From positions 29,727 through 93,726 of the forward strand of contig CAYRKH010000006.1 of NCBI GenBank assembly GCA_964424805.1: a stretch of 64,000 bases of DNA, written 5' to 3'. Position 1 is the first letter of the stretch. Every line of letters begins with the position of its first letter. The stretch comes from IDS-8 sp964424805 (lineage in GTDB: Bacteria > Pseudomonadota > Gammaproteobacteria > Steroidobacterales > Woeseiaceae). Below, in pieces: positions 52,946 through 61,533 of this stretch. The position numbers were made by a program, and so were the translations under genes. The notes under the pieces are model-generated. The model was given only the letters and a program-made list of their open reading frames with translations, was not told the origin of the DNA and ran no database searches.

Positions 52946-54850
52946 TCAGGCCGCGGCGCGCGCGCTTTTCTGCAGCACGCTCTGCACGGCGTCGGAAAGG
53001 ATGGAAAGGCCGTTCTCGAGCTCGTCGTCCTCGATCGTGAGCGCGGCAAGGCACTTCACCACCTCGTCGTTGGGTCCGCTCGTTTCGATGATGAGGCCGC
53101 GCTCGAACGCGGCCTGCACGACCGCGGCAGCGACGTCGCCCGAGGGCATCTCGAGCCCGCGCATCATGCCGCGGCCCTTCACCGACAAGCGATGCGGCCG
53201 CACCTGCTGCGCGATGCCGTTCAGCCGGCGCGCAAGCCGCTCGCTCTTGTCGAAAATGGCGGCTTCAAAGGACCGGTCGCGCCAGAAGGTCTCGAGCGCC
53301 GCGCGCGCCGTGACGAACGCGTGGCAGTTGCCGCGAAAGGTGCCGTTGTGCTCGCCGGGCAACCACCGATCGAACTGGCGATCGATCAGCACGAGTGCCA
53401 TGGGCAGCCCGTAGCCGGAAAGTGACTTCGCCATGGTGACGATATCCGGCTGCACGCCGGAGGGCTCGAAGCTGAAGAACGTCCCGGTGCGCCCGGCGCC
53501 CGCCTGGATGTCGTCGACGACAAGCAGCGCGCCGTGCCTGCGCGCCACGCGAGCCACAGCCTGCAGCCAGTCGTAGCCGGCCACGTTGATGCCGCCCTCG
53601 CCCTGCACCGTCTCGACAATTATCGCGGCAGGAGCGTCGACGCCGCTGGACGGGTCCGTGAGCACCTTGTCGAGGTAATCCGCAGTGTCGACACCCGGGC
53701 CCAGGTAGCCGTCGTAGGGCATGCGCGTGACGCCGTCCAGCCGTGTCGCGGCACCGCCGCGGTGATGCCGGTTGCCCGTGCAGGCAAGCGCGCCCAGGGT
53801 CACGCCGTGAAAGCCGTTGGTGAAGGCGATGACGTTGTGGCGGCCGGTGACCTTGCGCGCGAGCTTCAGCGCGGCCTCGACAGCGTTGGCGCCGGTGGGT
53901 CCCGGAAACTGCGCCACGTAGTCGAGATTGCGTGGCTTCAGGATGGTCTCGAAGAGCTCCACCAGGAAGCGTTCCTTGCTCTCGCTGTACAGGTCGAGGC
54001 TGTGAGTCAGCCCGTCGCTCTCGATGTACTCGATGAGCGCCCGTTTCAATGCCGGATGGTTGTGCCCGTAGTTCAGCGTGGAGCAGCCCATCAGGAAATC
54101 GAGGTACTCGGAGCCGTCACGTGCGCGAAGTGTCGAGCCCCGGGCGCGATCGAAGATCGCCGGGAAGCTGCGCGAATAGCTGCGGACCTGGGATTCCAGC
54201 AGTTCGAAAGTCTCCATGGCGGGTTCGTCAGTGCTGTCTGTTGCGGTCATGGGTTCCTCGGGTGGATTGCGAAAAGTGCCGGAACGTCCTGCGGCAGGGG
54301 AGACCCCCTCCCGCCGCTCCGGAATGGGGCCGATGACCACGAGACGTTCGCTGTCGTGGCGACCGCGGAAATGCGTCTCCCGTTCGAAGCCGCGCTGCTC
54401 GGTGAGCGGCGCGTCCATACGCCGCGCGATCGAGCGGAACAGCGCGTGCGAGGCATCGTTGCCGGGCGTGATCGTCGTGTGGATAAAGCGGATCGGCTGC
54501 TCTGCCGGGCGTTTCAGCAGCGCCGTGAGCAGCTTGAGGGCAAGACCGGTGCCGCGCGCGGCCTCGTGCACCGCCACCTGCCAGACGAACAGCGTCGACG
54601 GCTCGTTCGGCGGACGGTAACCGGATATCCAGCCCACGAGCTTCTCGCCCTGCTCCGCCAGGATGGAGGTGTCCGCGAAGTGCGTGCACTGCAGGAGGTT
54701 GCAGTACATCGAGTTGCCGTCCAGGGGCGGGCAGGCGGCGACCAGGTCGTGGACCCGCGCGCCGTCCGCTGCCTCGGGTGCCCTGAAGGTGAGCGTAGCG
54801 CGGCGTCCCGGGGTTCCGGATCCCGCGCGTTTGTCATCTGGAGTGTGCAT
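52946..54850 (-). CDS. ectAB: fused EctA-EctB: diaminobutyrate acetyltransferase / aminotransferase
   Basis: One uninterrupted frame of 634 residues. Residues about 18-177 are EctA, a GNAT acetyltransferase (FRAPEAADG, CNLLQCTHFADTS, VAVHEAARGTGLALKLL). About 178-215 are a polar linker. From about 216 to the end is EctB, a class III aminotransferase; PLP lysine is 475 (TMAKSLSGYG), with VVDDIQAGAGRTG at about 444-456. ATG 54250 (Met201), preceded by GAGGAA, would give a free EctB of 434 residues, the usual length. So a fusion, a separate EctB, or both may be made. The two enzymes catalyse the first two ectoine-specific steps. Confidence 0.9.
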   Translation of the reverse strand: MHTPDDKRAGSGTPGRRATLTFRAPEAADGARVHDLVAACPPLDGNSMYCNLLQCTHFADTSILAEQGEKLVGWISGYRPPNEPSTLFVWQVAVHEAARGTGLALKLLTALLKRPAEQPIRFIHTTITPGNDASHALFRSIARRMDAPLTEQRGFERETHFRGRHDSERLVVIGPIPERREGVSPAAGRSGTFRNPPEEPMTATDSTDEPAMETFELLESQVRSYSRSFPAIFDRARGSTLRARDGSEYLDFLMGCSTLNYGHNHPALKRALIEYIESDGLTHSLDLYSESKERFLVELFETILKPRNLDYVAQFPGPTGANAVEAALKLARKVTGRHNVIAFTNGFHGVTLGALACTGNRHHRGGAATRLDGVTRMPYDGYLGPGVDTADYLDKVLTDPSSGVDAPAAIIVETVQGEGGINVAGYDWLQAVARVARRHGALLVVDDIQAGAGRTGTFFSFEPSGVQPDIVTMAKSLSGYGLPMALVLIDRQFDRWLPGEHNGTFRGNCHAFVTARAALETFWRDRSFEAAIFDKSERLARRLNGIAQQVRPHRLSVKGRGMMRGLEMPSGDVAAAVVQAAFERGLIIETSGPNDEVVKCLAALTIEDDELENGLSILSDAVQSVLQKSARAAA

Positions 54851-54863
54851 CAGCAAATCTTTT

Positions 54864-54879
54864 GTTAGTCTAACTAGTT
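54864..54879. promoter_or_regulatory. candidate EctR operator upstream of ectAB
   Basis: Two overlapping palindromes lie 14-29 nt before the ectAB start: GTTAGTCTAAC (54864-54874) and AACTAGTT (54872-54879). Such symmetry suits a dimeric MarR-type protein, and the ectR gene is divergent next door. The surrounding 54900-55010 stretch is AT-rich; TTGACA (54983-54988) and TATATG about 15 nt later could serve ectR. Inference. Confidence 0.45.
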
Positions 54880-55031
54880 TCCGCCCGCTATTGAACCCCC
54901 GGCAACGCGATGCCCTCATTTTAACCAGTTTTTTATTGTTTTTTATGCACTTTTGTTATGAGAAGACGTGGAGGTGCCGCTTTTGACACTTCGGTTATCT
55001 AAGTATATGGCGGCCCGACTACGCCGGATCG

Positions 55032-55580
55032 ATGGCGGCTTACGCCGATTTCTGCGACAAAGGCATGACGACGGCAGCTGACTACCGGACCATGGAAGAA
55101 CGCTCGGAAACCGCGCTGGTCGCGCTGCGGCGCATCCTGCGTGCGACGGAACTCAATTCGAAGCGGCTCGCGAACCAGACCGGGCTCACGACCTCGCAGT
55201 TCATCATCCTCCAGATGGTGTTACGCGGCGGCAAGGTGTCCCCGAGCACGCTCGCCCGCTCGGCCCGCCTCACGCAGGCAACGGTGACGTCGCTGGTCGA
55301 CAAGCTCGAACGCAGCGGCTTTGTCACCCGCCGCCGCGACACCGAAGACCGCCGCCGCATCTGGATCGAGCCTACGCCGGAGGGCCGCCGGGCGGTTGCG
55401 GATTCGCCCGATCTCCTGCACGACCGGTTCCGCGCACGCTTTTGCGAGCTCAACGACTGGGAGCAGGCCATGATCATCACCGCGCTGGAGCGCGTCTCGG
55501 CGCTGCTCGACGCCGACGCCATCGACGCCTCCCCGGTACTGGATATCGGCGACCTCGACCGCCTGCTCACCCACACCTGA
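55032..55580 (+). CDS. ectR: MarR-family ectoine regulator
   Basis: 182 residues with a winged-helix MarR domain: LTTSQFIILQMVL, STLARSARLTQATVTSLVDKLERSGFVTRRRDTEDRRRIWIEPTPEGR. Its place divergent to ectAB-ectC-ectD-ask matches EctR, which represses ectoine synthesis at low salinity. ATG 55032 is used; an ATG at 55065 is also plausible. Confidence 0.88.
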   Translation: MAAYADFCDKGMTTAADYRTMEERSETALVALRRILRATELNSKRLANQTGLTTSQFIILQMVLRGGKVSPSTLARSARLTQATVTSLVDKLERSGFVTRRRDTEDRRRIWIEPTPEGRRAVADSPDLLHDRFRARFCELNDWEQAMIITALERVSALLDADAIDASPVLDIGDLDRLLTHT

Positions 55581-55613
55581 CCTGGATGCTCCGGCAGGCG
55601 GCGCGCCGCTCCG

Positions 55614-55629
55614 TGGCATGACACTTGCA
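55614..55629 (+). promoter_or_regulatory. candidate sigma-54 promoter
   Basis: TGGCATG-N4-TTGCA, one mismatch from the -24/-12 consensus, with correct GG-N10-GC spacing. It lies 35 nt upstream of the PNPOx-family gene start, giving a start near 55641 and a leader of about 23 nt that includes AGGTGA. Confidence 0.65.
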
Positions 55630-55663
55630 CCGAGTGGCTCATGCTGGCTCACAGGTGAAACCC

Positions 55664-56170
55664 ATGGCAGGCGATGACATGCAGGAGTTCCTCGGGATTC
55701 TCGAGACGTTCGAGCACGCAATGCTCGTAACGCAGCGGGATTCCGAGCTGCGCTCACGGCCGATGGCCGTTGCGGACTGCACGGGAGAGGGCCGGGTTTG
55801 GTTCATCACCAGCGTCGACAGCGCCAAGCTGCAGGAAATCACCGACTATCCGGACGTAAACGTCGCCATGCAGGCGGGTTCGACCTTCCTCTCCATCTCC
55901 GGCACCGTGCGCGCCACCCGGGACCCGGACCGCATCAACGAGCTGTGGAGCGACATCCAGGACCTCTGGTTCCCCGAGGGCCGCAACGACCCGACCCTGA
56001 TCCTGCTGGAGGTCGTGCCGACCTACGCCGAGTACTGGGACCGTTCCGGCATCGAGGGCGTCAAGTTCCTGTTCAATGCGGCGAAAAGCATGGCTACAGG
56101 GCGCACGCTCGGCGATGACGAGGGCAAGCACGCGAAGCTCAGGTTTCCCGATACGGCTCCACCCGGATGA
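55664..56170 (+). CDS. pyridoxamine 5'-phosphate oxidase-fold general stress protein
   Basis: 168 residues of the flavin-binding split-barrel (PNPOx-like) fold, of the general stress protein 26 type: RPMAVADCTGEGRVWFITSVDSAKLQEI, VNVAMQAGSTFLSISGTVRATRDPD, and LWSDIQDLWFPEGRNDPTLILLEVVPTYAEYWD. Such proteins bind FMN or FAD; the reaction is not known. The start at 55664 has AGGTGA upstream and a probable sigma-54 promoter. Convergent with the AAA+ regulator, 6 nt between stops. Confidence 0.82.
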   Translation: MAGDDMQEFLGILETFEHAMLVTQRDSELRSRPMAVADCTGEGRVWFITSVDSAKLQEITDYPDVNVAMQAGSTFLSISGTVRATRDPDRINELWSDIQDLWFPEGRNDPTLILLEVVPTYAEYWDRSGIEGVKFLFNAAKSMATGRTLGDDEGKHAKLRFPDTAPPG

Positions 56171-56176
56171 GCGCGG

Positions 56177-57163
56177 TTATTGTCGATCGCTGTACTGCTT
56201 CAGGCGGTTGTACAACGTTTTCAGGCTGATCTTTAAGGTGTCGGCGGCCTTCTTCTTGTCGCCGGCGTAGTGCTCCAGCGTTGACAGGATGGCGCGGCGT
56301 TCGACCTCGGAGAGCGGCGTCCCCACGTTTACGCGAATGTAGTCGCCGTTGCCGGGCCCGGCCGACGACACCCGCCCCGGCAGGTCTTCCAGCTTGATCA
56401 CAGGGCCCGCCAGCAGGTGACTGTGGCGCACCGCGTCCTTCAGCTCCCGCACGTTGCCGGGCCAGTCATGGGAGCGCAGCGCGTCGCGTGTTTCCTCCTG
56501 GAACTCCTTCTCGGTGCCGGTCTCCGCGTTGCACTCCCGAAGGAAGTGCTCGGCAAGCCTCACGATGTCCTCGCCGCGCTCCCGTAGCGTCGGCACGCGA
56601 ATGCGAAACTCCGCGAGGCGCCGGTAGAGATCGGCGTTCAGCCGGCCGCGCTCGACGGCGTCCTCCGGGTTCATGCTGGTGGCGGTGATGATTCTCGCGT
56701 CGCTCGCCCCTCCCCGCCGCGCGCCCCCGCCTTCCAGCACCTGCAGCAGCCGCGCCTGGAGGCCGGCGTTCATCTCCGTGACGTCGTCCAGGAACAGCGT
56801 ACCGCCGGAGGCGCGCTGCAGGTAACCCGCCCGATCGCGCGTGCTCCGGCCCTCGCCGAACAGCTCGCTCTCGAGCAGTTCCGGCGACAGCGCGCCACAG
56901 AAAAGGGGCACGAAGCCGTGCTTGGCGCGCGGGCTCAGCTGGTGCACCGTGCGTGCCACGCGCTCCTTGCCAGAGCCGCTCTCGCCTTCGAGGAACACGT
57001 ACGCGTCACCCGGGGCGCATTCGCGGATTGCCTCGTACAGGCGCTGCATGGGCTCCGAGTCGCCGACGAGCAGCCCCAGCCCGGGCTCTCCTGCCGCTCC
57101 CTGCGGCACGCGGGCCCGCGCCTCATCCGTGTAATGTGTGGCCGCATTCCTGTGCACCGTCAT
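56177..57163 (-). CDS. sigma-54-activator-like AAA+ regulator lacking GAFTGA
   Basis: 328 residues from ATG 57163. No sensor domain: about 30 residues precede the AAA+ domain (about 30-255). Walker A is GESGSGKE (60-67), Walker B GTLFLDD (121-127), and arginine-finger region DLYRRLAEFRIRVPTLRERGEDI is intact. The loop after ELFG, normally carrying GAFTGA, is short and reads EGRSTRDRAGYLQRA, so the sigma-54 contact is missing. A Fis-type HTH forms the C-terminus (KKKAADTLKISLKTLYNRLKQY). It could act like TyrR, which also lacks GAFTGA. Its ATG overlaps the DUF1028 stop. Confidence 0.82.
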   Translation of the reverse strand: MTVHRNAATHYTDEARARVPQGAAGEPGLGLLVGDSEPMQRLYEAIRECAPGDAYVFLEGESGSGKERVARTVHQLSPRAKHGFVPLFCGALSPELLESELFGEGRSTRDRAGYLQRASGGTLFLDDVTEMNAGLQARLLQVLEGGGARRGGASDARIITATSMNPEDAVERGRLNADLYRRLAEFRIRVPTLRERGEDIVRLAEHFLRECNAETGTEKEFQEETRDALRSHDWPGNVRELKDAVRHSHLLAGPVIKLEDLPGRVSSAGPGNGDYIRVNVGTPLSEVERRAILSTLEHYAGDKKKAADTLKISLKTLYNRLKQYSDRQ

Positions 57164-57789
57164 TCCTCGAATTCGCGCCTGAACAGCTCGTAAAGCCGCG
57201 CGAGCTCCGCGACCGGGTTTGGATGATCGTCTACGCGCAGATCGATGTTGACGGCCGTCGACCTGCTGTCCCGGTGGGAGGTCACGCTGATGGCGGCGGC
57301 CTGGCGGCCGCGCCGGTCGCCGCCGGCGGCTTCCGCCGCACGCAACGCCGCCAGCAGGCGGTCGGCCAGCGCGGCGTCCGCTGCCTGCTCGAAGGCCTGG
57401 ATCATGCGCTCGACGGCCGAGGCCGTGACGAGATAGTTGCCCGCCGCGACGCAGCCGGTACCGAACGCATGGTGGCTTTCGTCCGCGCAGTCGCGCCCGG
57501 TCCAAGCGCCGGCCCGGCCGGTGATGTCGATCGCGATGAGCTGGCGGGAGTCCGCGGCGGCGCCGTCGGAATCGAGCACGCGGGCCAGCGCCTCGTGGGG
57601 CGCATCGCCGTTCTCCATCCCGTCAAGCACCCGATGACCGAGCGCGATGTGGGCATGGTGCTGGGTGTTGACGACGCCGACGCCCGTTCTGGAATAGGTG
57701 ACTGTTCCGCCGACCGCGATCGAGCGACTGGCGACGGCGGATCCGCAATAACCCGCGTCGCGATCGTTCGCGACGATTGAGAATGTCAT
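57160..57789 (-). CDS. DUF1028 family protein
   Basis: 209 residues beginning TFSIVANDRDAGYCGSAVASRSIAVG and continuing TGVGVVNTQHHAHIALG, the typical start of DUF1028, thought to have an Ntn-hydrolase fold. Role unknown, possibly a self-processing hydrolase, but no activity has been seen here. It lies under a strong sigma-54-type promoter and is translationally coupled to the AAA+ regulator gene. Confidence 0.8.
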   Translation of the reverse strand: MTFSIVANDRDAGYCGSAVASRSIAVGGTVTYSRTGVGVVNTQHHAHIALGHRVLDGMENGDAPHEALARVLDSDGAAADSRQLIAIDITGRAGAWTGRDCADESHHAFGTGCVAAGNYLVTASAVERMIQAFEQAADAALADRLLAALRAAEAAGGDRRGRQAAAISVTSHRDSRSTAVNIDLRVDDHPNPVAELARLYELFRREFEE

Positions 57790-57855
57790 CGTCGTTGTTC
57801 TGCGTGGTGCAGATCCTCTTACGCCGGAAGTGTGACCAGGACTGCTTCTGGCGGC

Positions 57856-57871
57856 TGCAACAAGCGTGCCA
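57856..57871 (-). promoter_or_regulatory. sigma-54 promoter of the DUF1028-regulator operon
   Basis: On the minus strand the sequence is TGGCACG-CTTG-TTGCA, an exact match to the sigma-54 consensus. Predicted start is near 57845, about 55 nt before the DUF1028 ATG. This is the best sigma-54 site in the window. The rest of 57790-58002 shows no gene. Confidence 0.75.
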
Positions 57872-58002
57872 ACGACCTGCGGCGACAGGCGGATTTCAGC
57901 CTGCACCGATTGATGCCGGGCGCGAGCGGCAGCTTGTAATATTTGCAACTGAAACTGAAAAACTTGCCTGCGCGCGAAGACGCGCGGAACACGGCGCAGC
58001 GG

Positions 58003-60243
58003 TCAGGGCCGCTTCGCTGCTCGTTTGCGCTTCTTCCCGCGGCGGACGTTGAGCGGCACCGGCATGTGCTTGCGAATCGGGGTGGCAGTCGGCCGCCCGA
58101 TGTAATAGCCCTGCGCGTAGTCGATGCCGAGCTTGCCGAGGAGTGAGAACGCCGCGCTGCTCTGGACGTATTCCGCGACGGTCTCGATCCCTGCTTCGCG
58201 CCCGATCTCGCCGATGAGCCGCACCATTTTCTGGTCCACCGGGTTATCGACGATGTTGCGGATGAAGGTGCCGTCGATCTTGATGATGTCAACGGGCAGT
58301 TTCTGCAGGTAGCTGAACGAGCTGTACCCGGTGCCGAAGTCGTCCAGGGCGAGCCGGCAACCCAGCTCGCGCAGCCCGGCGATCTGCTTCTCGACGTGTG
58401 GCTGATGCCGTACCGCGAGACTTTCCGTGATCTCGAAGGTAATGCCGTCGGCCGGCACACCGTGCCGGTCCAGCTGCGAGTGGACCCAGGCAACGAGGTT
58501 CTCGGCCTCGAAAGCATTCGCCGACAGGTTGAGCGCGAACCTGAGCTCGGGCGAGTCGCTGCGATAGCGCGCGAGCTCGGCGATCGCCGCCTCCACCACC
58601 CAGGTGTCGATTTCCGCCATCAGCCCGAACCGCACGGCCGCGGGCAGGAAAGCCTCCGGCGCGATCAGGCGGCCGCTGCCGTTTTTCATGCGCAGCAGGA
58701 CTTCGTGATGGCTGGTCTCGCCGGTATCGAGCCGTACGATCGGCTGGTAGCGAAGCTGGAACTCGTCGTTGTCGATAGCCGCCCTGAGCTTGCTCACCCA
58801 GTTGACGTCGGCCACCATCTGCTCGGCTTCCCGCCCGGACATGCTGTGGAACACCAGCCGGTTGCGCCCCGACGCCTTGGCTTCCCGGCAGGCAATGTCG
58901 GCCTGCGCGATCAGCGCGTCGTGATCGAGCTTTTCCGAGCTGATCATGGCGATACCGATGCTGCAGTGGACGTGGAAGACGTTGCCGTCCTCGACGTGCG
59001 CCAGCCGGCGCATGTCTTCCATGATGGATTCCGCGAGTGCACGCGCACCGCGCCGCGAGACTTCGGTTGCGAGTACCACGAATTCATCGCCGCCGAATCG
59101 CGCCACGATCCCGCGGTCGCCGACCGAACGCGACAGCTGGTCGGCAACCTTGCGGATAAGCCGGTCGCCCGCGGGATGACCGCAGGTATCGTTCACGTAC
59201 TTGAACTGGTCGAGATCGATGAACAGCAGCGCGCCCGTGCCTTTCCCGGCCGCCACTTTCAGGATCTCCTTCTTCAGTTCCTCCGCGAAACGGCGGCGAT
59301 TGAAGAGCCCGGTCAGGGCGTCGTGATTGGCGAGGCGCGACAGCTTCTCGTTGCGTTCACCGAGCGCGGAGGCCGTGGATTCCAGCGCTTCGACGATCTC
59401 GGAAATCTCGCGGTGCTGCGCCGGCTTGAACTCCACCGACAGGTTGCCCTTTGCGAGCTCCGCGATCGGCTGCTGCAGGTCGGAGATCGCCATCAGCGCG
59501 CGCTGCAAGGTACGGCGGCCGAGGAAGCCGGACACGATGAGCAGCAACAGCAGCACCGAGGTCGCGATCTTGATGTTGGCGACCAGGCGATCGTGGAAGA
59601 AGCTGAAGTCGAGCTCCAGGCCGACGAAGCCGGCGAGGCTGCGCTCGCTGCCGGCCGCTGCTGCGGCCGACGGATCGAAAGTGAACAGGCCGTCGCTGGC
59701 GATCGATTCGGTCCAGATCGGCGCCAGTATCCGGAAGCTGCGGACGTCGAAGAGGCTGCTGTCGATCAGGTAGGGCTTTTCCGTGCCGACCAGCGCCGAC
59801 AGCTCCCCGACCAACCGGCCGTCCAGCGGCTTTTCCACCGGCGCCTCCTTGTCGGCGTTGTCGATGGAATAGAGGGTCCGGCCGTCCTCGTAATAGTACG
59901 TCACGCGATTGATTTCCGGGTACTTCGCGATGAAGCTCTCGAGGCGCAGGATGACCTCCTCGTCGTCGAGCAGGTACAGCGGCGCTCCCAGCTCGTTCAG
60001 CTCCTCGGTCCACTGCAATGCCCAGCGGCTGTAGTTGTCCTGCAGCACCCACTGGCCGCCCCAGTAAAGGCCGGCAATGGCCAGGGCGCCAATGACGGCC
60101 GTGATCATGATCTGCAGGGACAGGATCTCGTGGATCAGGACCCGCTTGCCGCCGCGCGCCGCGCCGACCTGCCGGTTTGCCGCGGAACGTCCCGGCCGGA
60201 AGCGGTGCGCCAGTCCGCGCAGCGCGCGCAGGATTCCATTCAC
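58003..60243 (-). CDS. membrane GGDEF-EAL diguanylate cyclase/phosphodiesterase
   Basis: 746 residues. TM1 (about 42-62), a periplasmic sensor region (63-225), TM2 (227-243), a HAMP-like linker, then GGDEF and EAL. GGDEF (384-388) is intact with no RxxD inhibitory site at its usual place. The EAL domain keeps the catalytic set: EVLLR (514-518), N572, E608-type TES, DDFGTG (634-639), KID, and QGYYIG. Both activities are therefore plausible. It overlaps the substrate-binding lipoprotein gene by 4 nt, so the two probably form a sensor pair. Confidence 0.93.
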   Translation of the reverse strand: MNGILRALRGLAHRFRPGRSAANRQVGAARGGKRVLIHEILSLQIMITAVIGALAIAGLYWGGQWVLQDNYSRWALQWTEELNELGAPLYLLDDEEVILRLESFIAKYPEINRVTYYYEDGRTLYSIDNADKEAPVEKPLDGRLVGELSALVGTEKPYLIDSSLFDVRSFRILAPIWTESIASDGLFTFDPSAAAAAGSERSLAGFVGLELDFSFFHDRLVANIKIATSVLLLLLIVSGFLGRRTLQRALMAISDLQQPIAELAKGNLSVEFKPAQHREISEIVEALESTASALGERNEKLSRLANHDALTGLFNRRRFAEELKKEILKVAAGKGTGALLFIDLDQFKYVNDTCGHPAGDRLIRKVADQLSRSVGDRGIVARFGGDEFVVLATEVSRRGARALAESIMEDMRRLAHVEDGNVFHVHCSIGIAMISSEKLDHDALIAQADIACREAKASGRNRLVFHSMSGREAEQMVADVNWVSKLRAAIDNDEFQLRYQPIVRLDTGETSHHEVLLRMKNGSGRLIAPEAFLPAAVRFGLMAEIDTWVVEAAIAELARYRSDSPELRFALNLSANAFEAENLVAWVHSQLDRHGVPADGITFEITESLAVRHQPHVEKQIAGLRELGCRLALDDFGTGYSSFSYLQKLPVDIIKIDGTFIRNIVDNPVDQKMVRLIGEIGREAGIETVAEYVQSSAAFSLLGKLGIDYAQGYYIGRPTATPIRKHMPVPLNVRRGKKRKRAAKRP

Positions 60244-61295
60244 GGGACGCCCTTTGCCGCCGTGGCGCTGGACGAGCGAACGTCGATCTGGTGCAGGGGC
60301 GTCCGCGCCGGGATCGCCTCCAGCTCGCCGTTGATGATCCGGTCGGCAACCGCGAGGGCGGTCTTCGCGATGTCCGAACCGACGGTGCCGATGCTCAGGT
60401 GGGCGCCGAGCTGCAGCAGGGCCGGGTTGAATACCGCAATCTGCACCTGGTGACGGCCGGCGTAGTTCAGCATCTCCTTCAGGATCGCGACGCTCAGCAC
60501 CCGGTTGTCCGGAAACAGCCAGAAGCCATCGATGTCCGGCGCCATGCGGTTGAACATGTACAGCGTCTCGCGATCGGAAGTGGCGATGCGCAGGTGCAGC
60601 GCCACGCCGTTTTCCGCCGCGGCGGCCTCGGCCTCGGCGACCAGGTCGTCATGACCTTCGCCCAGGATGGCGCCTATCGACGCGAGGCCGGGGTTCAGCT
60701 GTTTCCAGGCGCGCACCTGGGGCGAGAGCGGCGGAATGGAGGCGATACCCCTGACCGGCGCCGCGCTCACCGTCGGGTCGATGTTGAAAACCTGGCAGAA
60801 CACCACCGGCAGCGGCGACAGCGCCATCGCCTGCTCGGCAGCCGGCAGTCCGATCGCAATCACGACCTTCGCGTCCGAGTCCGCAATGCCTGAAAACACG
60901 GTCCGGGGCGAGAGGCTTTTGTCGGCAAGGTTGTAGAGCAGGTAGCGATCCAGCAAGTGCCCCAGTTCCACCGCCACCTGCTCGTAAGCCGGTGAGCGGT
61001 TGCTGAGGACGATGGCAATGCGGCCCGGGTCGGGTGCCACCGGAACCGGCTCAGGGTCGGGCAGAGGCGCAGGCGCCGAGATCACCGGCGGCGGCGGGGC
61101 GGGTTCAGGGGCAGGCGCCTCCGGCAGGCTGGCCGGCGGCGCGGGCAGCGGTTCCGGCGCCGGGCGGGGCGTCTTCGGCGTTGAGGCGCAGCCGGATACG
61201 AGGAACACGAGGCAGCACCCGATCAGCGGCAGCACGCGCCAGCCGCGGCGGGGCGCCGCGTTGGAGCACAGGGGAGGCGTGAATTCCTGTCGCAT
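60240..61295 (-). CDS. ABC substrate-binding-like lipoprotein coupled to GGDEF-EAL gene
   Basis: 351 residues. Lipobox FLVSGC (Cys36), a Pro-rich spacer (about 40-90), then a periplasmic binding domain of the ABC_sub_bind type (about 92-340: RIAIVLSNRSPAYEQVAVELGHLLD, VVIAIGLPAAEQAMALSPLPVVFCQVF). No ABC permease or ATPase is present. Its last codon overlaps the GGDEF-EAL start, which suggests it detects a ligand and passes the signal to that sensor's periplasmic region. Confidence 0.8.
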   Translation of the reverse strand: MRQEFTPPLCSNAAPRRGWRVLPLIGCCLVFLVSGCASTPKTPRPAPEPLPAPPASLPEAPAPEPAPPPPVISAPAPLPDPEPVPVAPDPGRIAIVLSNRSPAYEQVAVELGHLLDRYLLYNLADKSLSPRTVFSGIADSDAKVVIAIGLPAAEQAMALSPLPVVFCQVFNIDPTVSAAPVRGIASIPPLSPQVRAWKQLNPGLASIGAILGEGHDDLVAEAEAAAAENGVALHLRIATSDRETLYMFNRMAPDIDGFWLFPDNRVLSVAILKEMLNYAGRHQVQIAVFNPALLQLGAHLSIGTVGSDIAKTALAVADRIINGELEAIPARTPLHQIDVRSSSATAAKGVP

Positions 61296-61385
61296 TCCTG
61301 GGACGCGATACTCGCGGGAACGGACCCTTCACGATACCGAAGCACGCGCGCGCGGGTCCTGATACGCGTCTCAAATCCGCCACCT

Positions 61386-61403
61386 GGCCCCGGCCCCGGC
61401 CCC
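61386..61403. repeat. short GGCCCC tandem repeat
   Basis: Three tandem copies of GGCCCC in the leader of the lipoprotein gene, about 90-110 nt before its ATG. The rest of 61296-61533 holds no gene I can see. Confidence 0.7.
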
Positions 61404-61533
61404 GGCGGTCGTATCGTCCGCTGCTGCCTGTTTCCAACCCCTTGGATTTAACATATTCCGGTCCGCGGCCGATGTCGGCTGGAACGCAACCGGCGCGTCA
61501 TCAGTCATCAATGAACCCGGCAGCCTTAAGGAC

